From Agrobacterium vitis (GTDB lineage Bacteria; Pseudomonadota; Alphaproteobacteria; Rhizobiales; Rhizobiaceae), in NCBI RefSeq assembly GCF_014926405.1, contig NZ_JACXXJ020000001.1, positions 1 through 64,000 of the forward strand: a stretch of 64,000 bases of DNA. The letters are read 5' to 3'. The notes beneath the pieces were generated by a model. The model saw nothing but the letters and a program-made list of their open reading frames with translations. It was not told the DNA's origin and made no database searches. Positions 9,397-19,476 of the stretch are shown piece by piece; the first letter of the stretch is position 1, and the number at the start of each line of letters is the position of its first letter. Position numbers and translations under genes: made by a program.

Positions 9397-10604
9397 GGCC
9401 TCCCCCAGCTCCGCTCAATCAGATCAACTATTCGCTGATTGACGGCGTCGATCGATTCCCTCGCCCGCTTCACGGTATTTGCGCCGATGTTTCCCGGCTC
9501 GAGTTCATACAGCGTCCTCTTCGCCAACCCCGCCGTCTCGACAGCGCTACTCTCCACTGCAGTCGGTGTCAGAACATCATCTCCGAACAAACTGCGCATC
9601 ATCCCGACGACGTGAACTTGCGACTGGTCGTTAGGATCATGGCGAGTAATAAGGTATCGAAGGAAATCCTGTTGCATCTTTGCCCCGGCGTCTCGGATGA
9701 CACCTATTAAGTCACCCATCATCAACAGAAACTGGCTCATAGACATCACGTCCAGCATCGCCGGATGCACGGTAACGATAAGTCCGGTGGCCGCGTAGAT
9801 TGCCCCAAGTGTCAAGAAGCCAAGGGAAGGGGGGGTGTCCAGCAACACGACGTCATAATCGTTCTCCACCTCGGCAATTGCTAGCCGAAGGCGTTCGAAG
9901 AAGATTTCGCCGGTTCCTATCCGTCTGTCAGCTAGAGCTCGAGGCGTCTCGTGCTCATATTCCATCACCTCAATGTTACCGGGAATAAGGTCGATCCCTG
10001 AAAAATATGTGGGCCTGATGATCTCTCTAATCGGCCGACGATTTCCGTCGTACCGCAGGGCTCCATAAATCGTCTCATTATCACCAACATCCATTTCCGG
10101 CTGCGCACCAAACATTGCCGAAAGAGATGCTTGTGGATCGAGGTCGATGGCCAGAACCCTGAAACCGTGCAGCGCAAGATAGTGCGCGAGATGCGCACTG
10201 GTCGTCGTTTTGGCACTGCCGCCCTTAAAATTTGCAACCGCTAGAACCTGCAAGTGCTCGCCAACCCGTCGTCGGGGTAGGAAGCGGCGGGCATCAGATG
10301 GCCGAGCCTCAGCGAATATCTCGCGAAGCTCGTTAATCTGTCCAAGCGTATAAGCCCTGTGGTTGTTCTCGAGCCGCGCTGGGACCGGACCCTTGCCTTC
10401 GATTGACATCGTCCGCAGAGTAGACTCGGGAATATTTGTGAGCTTAGACACCTCATTCGTCAGGAAGTAACGAAGTTGCTTCTCAGCGTTGGGCGGATAC
10501 ATTTGCTCACGCCGCGATTGCAACTCACTCGATAGCGTGCGCGCGTGCCGAATGATCTTGTCTGCGGGATCCTCATCGATATGTGCTGTCGCTAGCTTCG
10601 ACAT
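9393..10604 (-). CDS. repA: RepA partition ATPase (ParA family)
   Basis: A 403-residue ParA-type ATPase. The deviant Walker A motif FKGGSAKTTT lies near residue 125, followed by LAIDLDPQASLS and VVLLDTPPSLG. An N-terminal MerR/HTH-like segment (EVSKLTNIPESTLRTMS) should bind the operator, as expected of RepA, which autorepresses the operon. First gene of the leftward repABC operon. The upstream region carries two tra boxes shared with traI, so in the Ti-plasmid model TraR plus autoinducer would also raise rep expression. Confidence 0.95.
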   Translation of the reverse strand: MSKLATAHIDEDPADKIIRHARTLSSELQSRREQMYPPNAEKQLRYFLTNEVSKLTNIPESTLRTMSIEGKGPVPARLENNHRAYTLGQINELREIFAEARPSDARRFLPRRRVGEHLQVLAVANFKGGSAKTTTSAHLAHYLALHGFRVLAIDLDPQASLSAMFGAQPEMDVGDNETIYGALRYDGNRRPIREIIRPTYFSGIDLIPGNIEVMEYEHETPRALADRRIGTGEIFFERLRLAIAEVENDYDVVLLDTPPSLGFLTLGAIYAATGLIVTVHPAMLDVMSMSQFLLMMGDLIGVIRDAGAKMQQDFLRYLITRHDPNDQSQVHVVGMMRSLFGDDVLTPTAVESSAVETAGLAKRTLYELEPGNIGANTVKRARESIDAVNQRIVDLIERSWGRP

Positions 10605-10699
10605 TGTTGCTTCTAGACCTTCCTGACGGGCAATGGGCGATTAAATGCCCTTCTGCCGTCAAGGATAGCACACGATTCCCTCTATCCGTCCAGTGGTTT

Positions 10700-10719
10700 A
10701 AGGTTAACAGAAGGTTAAC
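10700..10719. repeat. Tandem AAGGTTAAC repeats upstream of repA
   Basis: Two exact copies of AAGGTTAAC (10700-10708 and 10711-10719) repeat with an 11-base period, about one helical turn, roughly 100 bases upstream of the repA start. Their position fits a RepA operator or part of a rep promoter, but this is inferred only from position and periodicity. Confidence 0.4.
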
Positions 10720-10808
10720 GCCAATTATCGGAATTTCTGCTCGCCGACACTTCATCCATTAATATCATCTAGTTAGCCCACTTTTCGCGTATCGCGGCTG
10801 TGGATGGG

Positions 10809-10826
10809 AAGTGCAGATTTGCACAT
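10809..10826. promoter_or_regulatory. tra box 1 (TraR binding site)
   Basis: AAGTGCAGATTTGCACAT, an 18-base dyad differing by two bases from the classic Agrobacterium tra box ATGTGCAGATCTGCACAT. It lies on the repA side of the repA-traI divergent region and probably serves TraR-activated repABC transcription, by analogy with Ti plasmids. Confidence 0.85.
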
Positions 10827-10897
10827 ACTTCTTAGCTTCTAGCCGCTCTCCGCCACTCGCATTTTGCGACCCGGAACACCGACTCGGTAGAATCACT

Positions 10898-10915
10898 GGG
10901 TGCAAATCTGCACGT
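10898..10915. promoter_or_regulatory. tra box 2 (TraR binding site)
   Basis: GGGTGCAAATCTGCACGT, a second 18-base tra box 89 bases from the first and 58 bases upstream of the traI start. The position fits activation of the traI-trb operon by TraR with its acyl-homoserine lactone. The rest of 10605-10973 holds only promoter sequence and no supported gene. Confidence 0.85.
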
Positions 10916-10973
10916 AGGCACACGCGTCGCGAGATGATTTCTGTTCGCATGACCTGTTCATGCGGAGATCGTG

Positions 10974-11609
10974 ATGCGGATACTGACAGTCTCGCCGGAC
11001 CAATACGAACGGTATCGAAGCTTTCTCAAACAGATGCACCTTCTTCGCGGAGCGGTGTTCGGTGGCCGTCTCGAATGGGACGTCTCTATCACCGCGGGGG
11101 AAGAACGCGACCAGTATGACGACTTCAAACCAACCTACCTCCTGGCGACTACAAGTGGTGGCTTGATCGCCGGCTGCGTCCGTCTTCTTCCGGCTTCCGG
11201 CCCGACGATGCTGGAACGAACCTTCCCCCAGCTGCTCGAAACGGGTGACCTCAGCGCGCATTCCGGGATGGTCGAGAGTTCGCGTTTCTGCGTCGATACC
11301 TCGCTCGTCTCACGGAGAGATACGAGCCAACTGCACCTTGCGACGCTTACCCTGTTCGCCGGCATCATCGAATGGGCGATGGCAAAAGGTTACGCGGAGA
11401 TCGTCACGGCGACCGATCTTCGTTTCGAGCGCATCCTGAAGCGGGCCGGTTGGCCCATGCGGCGGCTCGGCCAACCGGCCGCGATCGGCAACACCATCGC
11501 TATTGCCGGAAGCCTGCCGGCGGATCGCGCGAGCTTCGAGCAGGTTTGCCCTGCGGGCTATCAGTCGTTCCCCCGGACCGACGTGGCAGCGATCAGGAGT
11601 GCGGCGTGA
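10974..11609 (+). CDS. traI: TraI acyl-homoserine-lactone synthase (LuxI family)
   Basis: A 211-residue LuxI-type autoinducer synthase very similar to Ti-plasmid TraI, which makes N-3-oxo-octanoyl-homoserine lactone from acyl-ACP and S-adenosylmethionine. Family features visible are the N-terminal YERYRSFLKQMHLLRGAVF block, LEWDV, the ERDQYDDFKPTYLL block and GCVRLLP. The ATG at 10974 is preferred over the GTG at 10971 because GGAGA at 10964-10968 is better spaced. It is the first gene of the traI-trb operon behind tra box 2, giving positive feedback with TraR. Confidence 0.95.
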   Translation: MRILTVSPDQYERYRSFLKQMHLLRGAVFGGRLEWDVSITAGEERDQYDDFKPTYLLATTSGGLIAGCVRLLPASGPTMLERTFPQLLETGDLSAHSGMVESSRFCVDTSLVSRRDTSQLHLATLTLFAGIIEWAMAKGYAEIVTATDLRFERILKRAGWPMRRLGQPAAIGNTIAIAGSLPADRASFEQVCPAGYQSFPRTDVAAIRSAA

Positions 11610-12577
11610 CCCAGCTGCGCTCCCATTCCAGACTCGTCCGCAAACTCCAGGACGCGCTCGGCGACCAGCTCTGCGTCGCGCTCGATGATGTGACTGTCGT
11701 AGAGATCATGCTCAACCCGGATGGCAAGCTCTTCATCGAGCGCCTGGGGCATGGCGTGGCGCCCGCAGGTGTGCTTAGCCCCGCCGCGGCGGAAGTGATC
11801 ATCGGTAGCGTAGCCCATGCACTGCAGTCGGAAGCCGACGATGAACAGCCGATCATCTCCGGCGAACTGCCGATCGGCGGCCACCGCTTCGAGGGCCTCC
11901 TGCCGCCTGTCGTTTCCGGACCGAGCTTCACAATTCGCCGGCGTGCCTCCCGCCTGATCCCGCTCGACGACTACGTGAAGCAAAAGATCATGACCGAGGC
12001 GCAGGTCTCGGTTCTACGGAGTGCGATTGCGTCTCGCATGAACATCGTGATTTCCGGCGGAACAGGCTCTGGCAAAACGACGCTCGCCAATGCAGTCATA
12101 GCCGAAATCGTCGGGAATGCGCCGGACGATCGGATTGTCATCCTGGAGGACACGGCCGAGATTCAGTGCGCGGCCGAGAACGCCGTGGCGCTCCATACAA
12201 GCGACACGATCGATATGGCCCGGCTTCTCAAGAGCACGATGCGCTTGCGGCCCGATCGCATCATCGTCGGAGAGGTCCGCGACGGGGCGGCGCTCACGCT
12301 GCTTAAAGCATGGAATACAGGGCATCCCGGCGGGGTCACCACCATTCATTCTAACACGGCGATGTCGGCTCTCCGCCGGCTCGAGCAACTGACCGCGGAA
12401 GTGAGCCAACAGCCGATGCAGGAAGTGATCGGCGAGGCAGTGGACCTGATCGTGTCGATAGAACGAACGGGGAAGGGGAGGCGGGTTCGCGAGGTCATCC
12501 ATGTCGAGGGCTTCACCAATTCCCGCTACCGGACCGAACACTACGCCCAGATCGATGAGGATAGCCATGTCGCATAA
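11606..12577 (+). CDS. trbB: TrbB conjugal-transfer ATPase (VirB11 family)
   Basis: A 323-residue hexameric secretion ATPase that powers mating-pair formation from the cytoplasmic face of the inner membrane. Walker [13 protein letters not shown], the Asp box (VILEDTAEI) and the His/Walker B region ([16 protein letters not shown]) are visible. The GTG start at 11606 overlaps the traI stop (GTGA) and follows AGGAG at 11596-11600. An upstream open extension overlapping traI is not credible. Length and sequence match Ti-plasmid TrbB. Confidence 0.95.
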   Translation: MTQLRSHSRLVRKLQDALGDQLCVALDDVTVVEIMLNPDGKLFIERLGHGVAPAGVLSPAAAEVIIGSVAHALQSEADDEQPIISGELPIGGHRFEGLLPPVVSGPSFTIRRRASRLIPLDDYVKQKIMTEAQVSVLRSAIASRMNIVISGGTGSGKTTLANAVIAEIVGNAPDDRIVILEDTAEIQCAAENAVALHTSDTIDMARLLKSTMRLRPDRIIVGEVRDGAALTLLKAWNTGHPGGVTTIHSNTAMSALRRLEQLTAEVSQQPMQEVIGEAVDLIVSIERTGKGRRVREVIHVEGFTNSRYRTEHYAQIDEDSHVA

Positions 12578-12971
12578 GACCAGTATTACTATTGCACTTG
12601 CGGCATTCGCCGCCGTCTCCTGCATCGGTTTGGCAGATTCGGCATTCGCCTCTTCGGGCGGTAGTCTGCCGTGGGAATCTCCGCTGCAACAGATCCAGCA
12701 ATCCATCACCGGGCCGGTTGCCGGCTTCATCGCGCTCGCGGCCGTCGCCATCGCCGGCGGCATGCTGATCTTCGGTGGCGAACTCAACGACTTCGCCAGG
12801 AGGCTTTGCTATGTCGCCCTTGTTGGCGGCGTGTTGCTCGGCGCGACCCAGATCGTTGCACTGTTTGGAGCGACCGGCGCTTCTATCGGAGAGATCGAGG
12901 CCCGGACCGGGTCTGGGATCGTCGAACTGTGGGCAACACTTCGACCGGAAGGGGAGGGGGCTCATGGCTGA
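12567..12971 (+). CDS. trbC: TrbC conjugal pilin (VirB2-like)
   Basis: A 134-residue pilin precursor. A signal peptide (about residues 1-27, ending AFASSGG) is followed by the block [19 protein letters not shown] and two hydrophobic helices, typical of TrbC, whose subunits form the conjugative pilus after processing. The ATG at 12567 overlaps the end of trbB and has GAGG upstream. It overlaps trbD by eight bases, showing tight operon packing. Confidence 0.95.
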   Translation: MSHKTSITIALAAFAAVSCIGLADSAFASSGGSLPWESPLQQIQQSITGPVAGFIALAAVAIAGGMLIFGGELNDFARRLCYVALVGGVLLGATQIVALFGATGASIGEIEARTGSGIVELWATLRPEGEGAHG

Positions 12972-13263
12972 GCCAGGCTCCAACCTTGCCCGTTCGCGGG
13001 TGCATCGGGCGCTATCACGCCCGAACCTGCTGATGGGCGCCGACCGCGAACTGGTGTTGCTCACAGGCCTTGCCGCCGTGATCCTGATCTTCGTGGTGCT
13101 GACCTGGTACGCCGCGCTGTTCGGTATGGTCATCTGGCTGGTCGCGGTCGCCGCCCTCCGCATGATGGCGAAGGCCGATCCGCTGATGCGCCGCGTCTAT
13201 CTGCGGCACGTGTCCTATCGATCCCTCTACCGGCCCACCTCGACGCCGTGGCGCAAGTTCTGA
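12964..13263 (+). CDS. trbD: TrbD mating-pair formation protein (VirB3-like)
   Basis: A 99-residue inner-membrane protein with one strongly hydrophobic hairpin (about residues 31-68: [19 protein letters not shown] and the following helix) and a basic C-terminus. TrbD/VirB3 proteins associate with the large ATPase TrbE in the secretion channel base. The start overlaps trbC and trbE begins 10 bases downstream. Confidence 0.93.
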   Translation: MAEPGSNLARSRVHRALSRPNLLMGADRELVLLTGLAAVILIFVVLTWYAALFGMVIWLVAVAALRMMAKADPLMRRVYLRHVSYRSLYRPTSTPWRKF

Positions 13264-13273
13264 GGGGGTGAAC

Positions 13274-15742
13274 ATGGTCGCACTGAAGCCCTTCCGACAC
13301 TCCGGCCCATCATTCGCCGATCTGGTTCCCTATGCAGGTCTCGTAGACAACGGCGTAATCCTGCTGAAGGACGGCTCGCTGATGGCCGGCTGGTATTTTG
13401 CCGGCCCGGACAGCGAAAGCTCGACAGACGTCGAGCGAAACGAGGTCAGCCGGCAGATCAATATGATCCTGTCGCGGCTGGGGTCCGGCTGGATGATACA
13501 GGTCGAGGCCCTGCGGGTTCCGACGATCGACTATGCGGAAGAGGACGCTTGCCATTTCCGTGATCCGGTCACGCGCGCGATCGATACCGAGCGCAGGTCT
13601 CATTTCGAGCGGGAGAGCGGGCATTTCGAGAGCCGGCACGCGCTAATCCTAACCTGGCGGGCGCCAGAGCCCCGGCGCTCCGGCATGGCGCGCTACGTCT
13701 ATTCTGACACCGCCAGCCGTTCGGCTACCTATGCCGACACGGCACTTGAGAGCTTCCGGACCTCGATCCGCGAGGTCGAACAGTACCTCGCCAATGTCGT
13801 CTCCATCCGCCGCATGACAACTCGGGAAACCGAAGAACGCGGGGGCTTCAGGGTCGCCCGCTATGACGAGTTGTTCCAGTTCATCCGCTTCTGCATTACC
13901 GGCGAGAACCACCCTGTCCGGCTCCCGGATATCCCGATGTACCTCGACTGGCTTGTCACGGCTGAACTTCAGCATGGCCTGACGCCGACGGTCGAGAACC
14001 GCTTTCTCGGTGTCGTCGCCATTGACGGCCTAGCCGCGGAGAGCTGGCCGGGGATCCTGAACAGTCTCGACCTGATGCCGCTCACCTATCGGTGGTCCTC
14101 GCGCTTCGTCTTTCTCGACGAGCAGGAGGCACGACAGAAACTCGAGCGCACCCGCAAGAAATGGCAGCAGAAGGTCAGGCCGTTTTTCGATCAGCTTTTC
14201 CAGACCCAGAGCCGCTCGGTCGACCAGGACGCGATGATGATGGTGGCCGAGACCGAGGACGCAATCGCTCAAGCCGCGTCGCAACTCGTCGCCTATGGCT
14301 ATTACACGCCGGTTATCGTTCTGTTTGACGACCAGCAACCGCGCCTCCAGGAAAAGTGCGAGGCGATCCGTCGTCTCATCCAGGCCGAAGGGTTCGGCGC
14401 CCGGATCGAAACGCTGAATGCGACCGACGCCTTCCTCGGCAGTCTGCCGGGCGTCTCCTATGCCAATATCCGCGAGCCGCTCGTTAACACTCGCAATCTC
14501 GCCGATCTCATTCCGTTGAATTCCGTCTGGTCGGGAAGCCCGATCGCACCGTGCCCGTTCTATCCACCAGGCTCACCACCGCTCATGCAGGTCGCCAGCG
14601 GCTCGACGCCGTTCCGCCTCAACCTGCATGTCGATGATGTGGGGCATACGCTGATCTTCGGCCCGACAGGCTCGGGAAAATCGACTTTGCTGTCGCTGAT
14701 CGCCGCGCAGTTTCGGCGCTATGCGGGTGCGCAGATCTTTGCCTTCGACAAAGGGCGGTCGATGCTGCCACTGACACTCGCCATCGGCGGCGATCATTAC
14801 GAGATCGGCGGCGACGGAGCCGGAGAAGGGGACGGGGCCTCGCCCCGGCTGGCATTCTGCCCGCTCGCCGAACTCTCGACGGACAGTGATCGCGCCTGGG
14901 CTGCCGAATGGATCGAGACGCTCGTCGCCCTGCAGGGCGTCACGGTTACACCCGACTATCGCAATGCCATCTCCAGACAGTTGGCGCTGATGGCGGAATC
15001 GCGCGGCCGATCACTCTCGGACTTTGTCTCGGGCGTGCAGATGCGCGAGATCAAGGATGCGCTCCACCACTACACCGTCGACGGCCCGATGGGTCAGCTG
15101 CTTGACGCCGAAGAGGACGGACTGGCGCTCGGCGCCTTCCAGTGCTTCGAGGTCGAGGAACTGATGAACCTGGGCGAGCGAAATCTCGTGCCCGTCCTGC
15201 TCTATATGTTCCGGCGGGTCGAGAAGCGGCTGACGGGGGCCCCGAGCCTCATCATTCTCGATGAGGCCTGGCTGATGCTGGGTCATCCGACCTTCCGCGA
15301 CAAGATCAGGGAATGGCTGAAAGTGCTGCGCAAGGCCAACTGCGCCGTGGTGCTTGCGACGCAGTCGATCTCCGATGCTGAGCGCTCCGGCATCATCGAC
15401 GTGCTCAAGGAAAGTTGCCCAACCAAGATATGCCTGCCCAACGGAGCGGCCCGCGAGCCGGGAACGCGCGAGTTCTACGAGCGCATCGGCTTCAACGAGC
15501 GGCAGATCGAGATCGTCGCGACGGCCTTGCCGAAGCGCGAATATTACGTCGCCTCGCCAGAAGGCCGCAGGCTCTTCGACATGTCGCTCGGTCCCGTGGC
15601 GCTCTCCTTCGTCGGCGCGTCCGGCAAGGAGGATCTGAAGCGCATCCGCGCCCTTCATTCCGAATACGGGGCAGATTGGCCCAAACACTGGCTCCAGCAA
15701 AGGGGGATCGCCCATGTCGAAACACTTTTCCCGGCCGCTTGA
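13274..15742 (+). CDS. trbE: TrbE conjugal-transfer ATPase (VirB4 family)
   Basis: An 822-residue VirB4-type ATPase, the largest motor of the Trb secretion system. Walker [17 protein letters not shown] lies near residue 460 and Walker B SLIILDEAWLML near residue 660; the motif VLATQSISDAERSG follows. The ATG at 13274 is chosen over a GTG six bases upstream because GAGGGGG at 13262-13268 is better spaced for it. The end overlaps trbJ by 29 bases. Sequence and length agree with Ti-plasmid TrbE. Confidence 0.96.
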   Translation: MVALKPFRHSGPSFADLVPYAGLVDNGVILLKDGSLMAGWYFAGPDSESSTDVERNEVSRQINMILSRLGSGWMIQVEALRVPTIDYAEEDACHFRDPVTRAIDTERRSHFERESGHFESRHALILTWRAPEPRRSGMARYVYSDTASRSATYADTALESFRTSIREVEQYLANVVSIRRMTTRETEERGGFRVARYDELFQFIRFCITGENHPVRLPDIPMYLDWLVTAELQHGLTPTVENRFLGVVAIDGLAAESWPGILNSLDLMPLTYRWSSRFVFLDEQEARQKLERTRKKWQQKVRPFFDQLFQTQSRSVDQDAMMMVAETEDAIAQAASQLVAYGYYTPVIVLFDDQQPRLQEKCEAIRRLIQAEGFGARIETLNATDAFLGSLPGVSYANIREPLVNTRNLADLIPLNSVWSGSPIAPCPFYPPGSPPLMQVASGSTPFRLNLHVDDVGHTLIFGPTGSGKSTLLSLIAAQFRRYAGAQIFAFDKGRSMLPLTLAIGGDHYEIGGDGAGEGDGASPRLAFCPLAELSTDSDRAWAAEWIETLVALQGVTVTPDYRNAISRQLALMAESRGRSLSDFVSGVQMREIKDALHHYTVDGPMGQLLDAEEDGLALGAFQCFEVEELMNLGERNLVPVLLYMFRRVEKRLTGAPSLIILDEAWLMLGHPTFRDKIREWLKVLRKANCAVVLATQSISDAERSGIIDVLKESCPTKICLPNGAAREPGTREFYERIGFNERQIEIVATALPKREYYVASPEGRRLFDMSLGPVALSFVGASGKEDLKRIRALHSEYGADWPKHWLQQRGIAHVETLFPAA

Positions 15743-16523
15743 AACGGCGCGCGCCGCTATGATCACGGCCATCATGATCCCGGTCGCTCTTCCGCTTCCG
15801 GCATATGCGGGCGGTGTCACCGGGCAGGCGACAGAGTGGACGCAGCTCGCCAACAATGCGGAACTCATCAGTCTCGTCGGAAAGTCGGCCGAGCAGGTGA
15901 ACAATCAGATCACCCAGATCAGCCAGCTTGCCGAGCAGATCCAGAACCAGATCAACATCTACAAAAACCTGCTGCAGAACACCGCGCAGCTGCCGAACCA
16001 CATCTGGGGCCAGGTCGAGAGCGACCTGAACAAGCTCCAGAACATCGTCGCGCAAGGGCAGGGTGTCGCGTTTTCGATGGGCAACATCGATGACGTGCTG
16101 AAGCAGCGCTTCCAGAGCTTCGCCGACATGAAGAGCAATCTGCCGGACGGTCAGAGCTTCTCAACGACCTATCAGAACTGGTCCGACACCAATCGCGACA
16201 CGATCGCCGGCACGCTGAAGGCGGCAAACCTGACGGCCGAGCAGTTTTCCAGCGAGGAATCCACCATGTCCTCGCTGCGCTCGATGTCGGAGAGCGCCGA
16301 CGGCCAGATGAAGGCCCTGCAGGTCGGGCACCAGATCGCCACTCAGCAGGTGGCGCAGATGCAGAAGCTGCGCGGGCTGGTGTCACAGCAGACCACGATG
16401 ATGGGAACATGGTTCCAGTCGGAACAGGCACAGAAGGATCTCGCCCAGGCCCGGCGCGAAAAATTCTTCAACGCGCCGACCAACGACATCCGCGGCGGCC
16501 AGACGATGGAGCCGCGCTGGTGA
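15714..16523 (+). CDS. trbJ: TrbJ mating-pair formation protein (VirB5-like)
   Basis: A 269-residue exported protein. A signal peptide ends near residue 32 (LPLPAYAGG), followed by a glutamine-rich helical region (NQITQISQLAEQIQNQINIYKN split over residues about 63-85) typical of TrbJ/VirB5 minor pilus components. The C-terminus ends in NDIRGGQTMEPRW, and the next protein TrbK ends in the closely similar [13 protein letters not shown], suggesting a shared tail. Start is inside the trbE end; the stop overlaps trbK (GTGA). Confidence 0.94.
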   Translation: MSKHFSRPLETARAAMITAIMIPVALPLPAYAGGVTGQATEWTQLANNAELISLVGKSAEQVNNQITQISQLAEQIQNQINIYKNLLQNTAQLPNHIWGQVESDLNKLQNIVAQGQGVAFSMGNIDDVLKQRFQSFADMKSNLPDGQSFSTTYQNWSDTNRDTIAGTLKAANLTAEQFSSEESTMSSLRSMSESADGQMKALQVGHQIATQQVAQMQKLRGLVSQQTTMMGTWFQSEQAQKDLAQARREKFFNAPTNDIRGGQTMEPRW

Positions 16524-16738
16524 GCCCGCGCATCCTCATTGTCCTCTCAGTCACTGGTGTCGTCGCCCTCGGAGCCGGTATGATCGTTTGGGTGACCGTC
16601 CGGCCGGATGTTGCGTCTGAAACACCGGGAGCGACGTCGGGTTCTGGCGCGGCGCAGCGCGAGCACCGCGAGCGCTTCTTCGGCGGCGATCCGAATCGCG
16701 ACGTACGCGGCGGGCAGGAGATGAAGCCGCGATGGTAA
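16520..16738 (+). CDS. trbK: TrbK entry-exclusion-type protein
   Basis: A 72-residue protein starting at GTG 16520 overlapping the trbJ stop. It has one N-terminal hydrophobic helix (ILIVLSVTGVVALGAGMIVWV) and a periplasmic tail. Ti-plasmid TrbK is described as an entry-exclusion protein that stops redundant transfer between cells carrying the same plasmid. No lipobox cysteine is seen, unlike RP4 TrbK. The C-terminal 13 residues nearly repeat those of TrbJ. It overlaps trbL by seven bases. Confidence 0.88.
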   Translation: MSPRILIVLSVTGVVALGAGMIVWVTVRPDVASETPGATSGSGAAQREHRERFFGGDPNRDVRGGQEMKPRW

Positions 16739-17928
16739 TCGGCCGCCCCTCCCGCAAGCTGGAGATCGCTTTCCTCGCAATCGGCCTCGTCCTCATAGCC
16801 GCCGCGCCGGCGCTCGCCCAGCAGGGTTCGGTCCTCACCACGCTGGAGAACCAGGTCGTCACCGCCGCCAAGGGCTGGGAGACGACGATCATGAACGCGG
16901 CGCGCTCCCTGTTCTGGATCCTCGCCGGGATCGAGATCGGTATCGCCGCCGTGTGGCTGGCGATCAACGCCGCATCGCTTGACGCCTGGTTCGCCGAGCT
17001 CGTGCGTCGGATCATGTTCATCGGTCTCTTCGCCTTTATCCTCGACCGCGGTCCGGCGCTGGCCAAGGCCGTGGTCGACAGCCTGTTCCAGATCGGCGCC
17101 GGCGGAGGCTCGGCCTCTCCGGCCAATATCTTCGACGCCGGCGTTCGCGTCGCCTCCAAAATGTCGGAACAGGCGAAGTTCGGCCTATGGGAGGACAATG
17201 CGCTGGCGATCGCCGCTGTCTTCGCGATGATCGTGGTTGTCGTCGCCTTCAGCCTTGTCGCCGCAATCTTTGTGGCTGTCATGGTGGAGATGTATGTCGG
17301 CCTTCTCGCCGGCATGATCATGCTCGGGTTGGGCGGCAGCTCGTACACCAAGGATTTCGCGGTTCGCTACCTGATCTATGCCTTCTCCGTCGGCATGAAG
17401 CTGATGGCGCTGGTGATGATCGCCAAGATCGGATCCGACATCCTGATCGGGCTGGCCGAGGCGCCGACGGCGACCTCCGACCAGTTCATCACCACGATCG
17501 GCATCGCCGGTATCTCCGTCGTGGTCTTCATCATCGCCATGTATGTCCCGCCGATCATCCAGGGCGTCGTACAGGGCGCATCGGTCTCGGGCGGCATGGA
17601 GGCGATCCGTCATGGCGGTCAGACGGCCGCTTTCGCTGCCGGTGGCGCCTTCCTTGGCGCGGGCGCCGCGATGAAGGGGGCGCAATCAGCAAGTTCGGCG
17701 AGGGCTGAGGGCTCGTCCATGGCCGGCGCTGCACTGCGCGGCATGGCGTCCGGCATCGGCAACGCCGGATGGGCGGCAGGCTCGGCCGCCAAGGAAAAGG
17801 CGATCGCGTCGCCTGGCGCCTATGCCGGCTCTCTGCTCGGCCTCGCCAACGCCAAGCTTGACCAGACCCGGCAATCCGGCAGGCCCTCGACGCCTCCTCC
17901 TCCTCCACCCGTCAACGAAAACAAGTAG
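16732..17928 (+). CDS. trbL: TrbL mating-pair formation membrane protein (VirB6-like)
   Basis: A 398-residue polytopic inner-membrane protein. A signal-like N-terminus ([10 protein letters not shown] near residue 30) is followed by about six hydrophobic segments between residues 55 and 285 and a glycine/alanine-rich then proline-rich cytoplasmic tail ([13 protein letters not shown]). TrbL is the channel component of P-type conjugation systems. Start overlaps trbK; trbF begins 13 bases downstream. Confidence 0.95.
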   Translation: MVIGRPSRKLEIAFLAIGLVLIAAAPALAQQGSVLTTLENQVVTAAKGWETTIMNAARSLFWILAGIEIGIAAVWLAINAASLDAWFAELVRRIMFIGLFAFILDRGPALAKAVVDSLFQIGAGGGSASPANIFDAGVRVASKMSEQAKFGLWEDNALAIAAVFAMIVVVVAFSLVAAIFVAVMVEMYVGLLAGMIMLGLGGSSYTKDFAVRYLIYAFSVGMKLMALVMIAKIGSDILIGLAEAPTATSDQFITTIGIAGISVVVFIIAMYVPPIIQGVVQGASVSGGMEAIRHGGQTAAFAAGGAFLGAGAAMKGAQSASSARAEGSSMAGAALRGMASGIGNAGWAAGSAAKEKAIASPGAYAGSLLGLANAKLDQTRQSGRPSTPPPPPPVNENK

Positions 17929-17941
17929 AAGGCTACCGCGC

Positions 17942-18604
17942 ATGGCCGGACGCACCCCGCCCGACAATCCCTATATCGCTGCGAGAACGGAATGGAACGA
18001 GCGCTACGGCTCCTATGTCAGGGCGGCAGCGGCCTGGCGCCTGGTCGGCATCACAGGGATGACCATGGCGGTGATCGGCTTTTCTTATGCGCTCTACCAG
18101 AGCACACAGGTGAAGCTGGTGCCGTATATCGTCGAGGTCGACAAGCTCGGTACGGCCTCGAGCGCCGGCTTTCCGCAGCAGATCGAATATGCCGATCCGC
18201 GCGTGGTGCGCGCCACGCTCGGCGGTTTCGTGTCTAACTTCCGCTCGGTAACCCCGGACGCGGTCGTGCAGAAGCAATATATCGACCGCACCTATGCGCT
18301 GCTTCGGACCTCGGATCCTGCGACCGAGAAGGTCAATGCCTGGTTCCGCTCCTCCTCGCCCTTCGAGAAGGCAAAGAACGCCACCGTCGCCGTCGAGGTC
18401 AACAATATCGTCGCGCTGTCGAACCAGTCCTACCAGATCGACTGGACCGAGTTCGAGCGCGATCGCCGCGGCAAGGAGACGGCCACACGCCGGTTCCGCG
18501 GCATCGCCACCGTGACGCTCACACCGCCGCAGGACGAGGGCATCATCCGGCTTAACCCGATCGGACTCTATCTTAGGGATCTCGACTGGACCGCGCAGCT
18601 TTGA
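17942..18604 (+). CDS. trbF: TrbF mating-pair formation protein (VirB8-like)
   Basis: A 220-residue bitopic inner-membrane protein: cytoplasmic N-terminus with the characteristic [15 protein letters not shown], one membrane helix at about residues 38-57, and a periplasmic NTF2-like domain. VirB8/TrbF acts as the assembly scaffold of the channel. ATG 17942 is chosen because the family motif begins nine residues later; the upstream open frame overlaps trbL and is unlikely. Confidence 0.94.
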   Translation: MAGRTPPDNPYIAARTEWNERYGSYVRAAAAWRLVGITGMTMAVIGFSYALYQSTQVKLVPYIVEVDKLGTASSAGFPQQIEYADPRVVRATLGGFVSNFRSVTPDAVVQKQYIDRTYALLRTSDPATEKVNAWFRSSSPFEKAKNATVAVEVNNIVALSNQSYQIDWTEFERDRRGKETATRRFRGIATVTLTPPQDEGIIRLNPIGLYLRDLDWTAQL

Positions 18605-18609
18605 AAGGC

Positions 18610-19476
18610 ATGGCCCCGAACATGAACATTCGACTGAGACGTTTTCCGGCCACGCTGACCGCTGCCACGATCGTCGTCGCTCTCGTGCCCCTGTCGGCTT
18701 CTCTTTCCTCCCGCGCTCTCGCGGCCGATGGCGTCAGCGCTAACGAGGCGAAGGGGATGGGGATTTCCACCCAGTGGCGTGGATCACGCGGACTTGTCAC
18801 GAAAGGACCGGACGGGAAGGTGATCTTTCTCTACGGCGAGGTGCAGCCCTCCGTGGTTTGCTCGCCCTTGCAGGTCTGCGATATCGAGCTCCAGGGCGGC
18901 GAGGTGGTTCGCGACGTGCTGGTCGGAGACACCGTGAGATGGAAAGTGGAGCCGGCGACGTCAGGTGCTGCGGGCGGGCAGGCGATCCACCTGATCGTCA
19001 AGCCATCGGAGCCGAACCTCGTCACCTCGATGGTCGTGACGACCTCGCGCCGCACCTATCATATCCAGCTCAAGTCGCATGCAAACCAATACATGGCCCG
19101 CGTCGGCTTCGAATATCCGGAAGACGTTTCCACCAAGCTCGCCGACATCAACGCGCGAATGGAGGCGAGTACCATTCCGAGCGCCGGCGTTCCGGCCGAG
19201 CAGTTGAATTTCTCATACTCGGTCTCCGGCAATGCCGGCTGGCGACCGACGCGCGTCTATAGCGATGGGGAAAAGACTTACGTCCAGTTCCCGCGCTCGA
19301 TCTCCGGCCAGGATGCGCCGGTGCTGTTTGTCGTCTCCGGTGGGCAGAACCGCATCGTCAACTACCGGATGAAGGGCGACATGATGGTGGTCGACTATCA
19401 CGTCGACCGCGCGGTTCTTGTTTCCGGCGTCGGCTGGAAACAGGAGAAGGTGACGATCCGGCGGGGAGGGCGGTGA
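18610..19476 (+). CDS. trbG: TrbG outer-membrane channel protein (VirB9-like)
   Basis: A 288-residue periplasmic/outer-membrane protein of the VirB9/TrbG family. A signal peptide ends near ALAADG (residue about 40). The VirB9 core is visible as [25 protein letters not shown] and the C-terminal [25 protein letters not shown] region. The start is uncertain: TTG 18601, ATG 18610 and ATG 18622 are in frame and no ribosome site is ideal. It overlaps the start of trbH. Confidence 0.92.
   Translation: MAPNMNIRLRRFPATLTAATIVVALVPLSASLSSRALAADGVSANEAKGMGISTQWRGSRGLVTKGPDGKVIFLYGEVQPSVVCSPLQVCDIELQGGEVVRDVLVGDTVRWKVEPATSGAAGGQAIHLIVKPSEPNLVTSMVVTTSRRTYHIQLKSHANQYMARVGFEYPEDVSTKLADINARMEASTIPSAGVPAEQLNFSYSVSGNAGWRPTRVYSDGEKTYVQFPRSISGQDAPVLFVVSGGQNRIVNYRMKGDMMVVDYHVDRAVLVSGVGWKQEKVTIRRGGR

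Noticed and set aside
11372..11605. N-terminal extension of trbB
   Set aside because: It overlaps traI in another frame and is arginine-rich; the GTG at 11606 with AGGAG matches known TrbB starts.
15011..15904. Leftward 297-codon frame
   Set aside because: Antisense to trbE/trbJ, both secure; no independent support.
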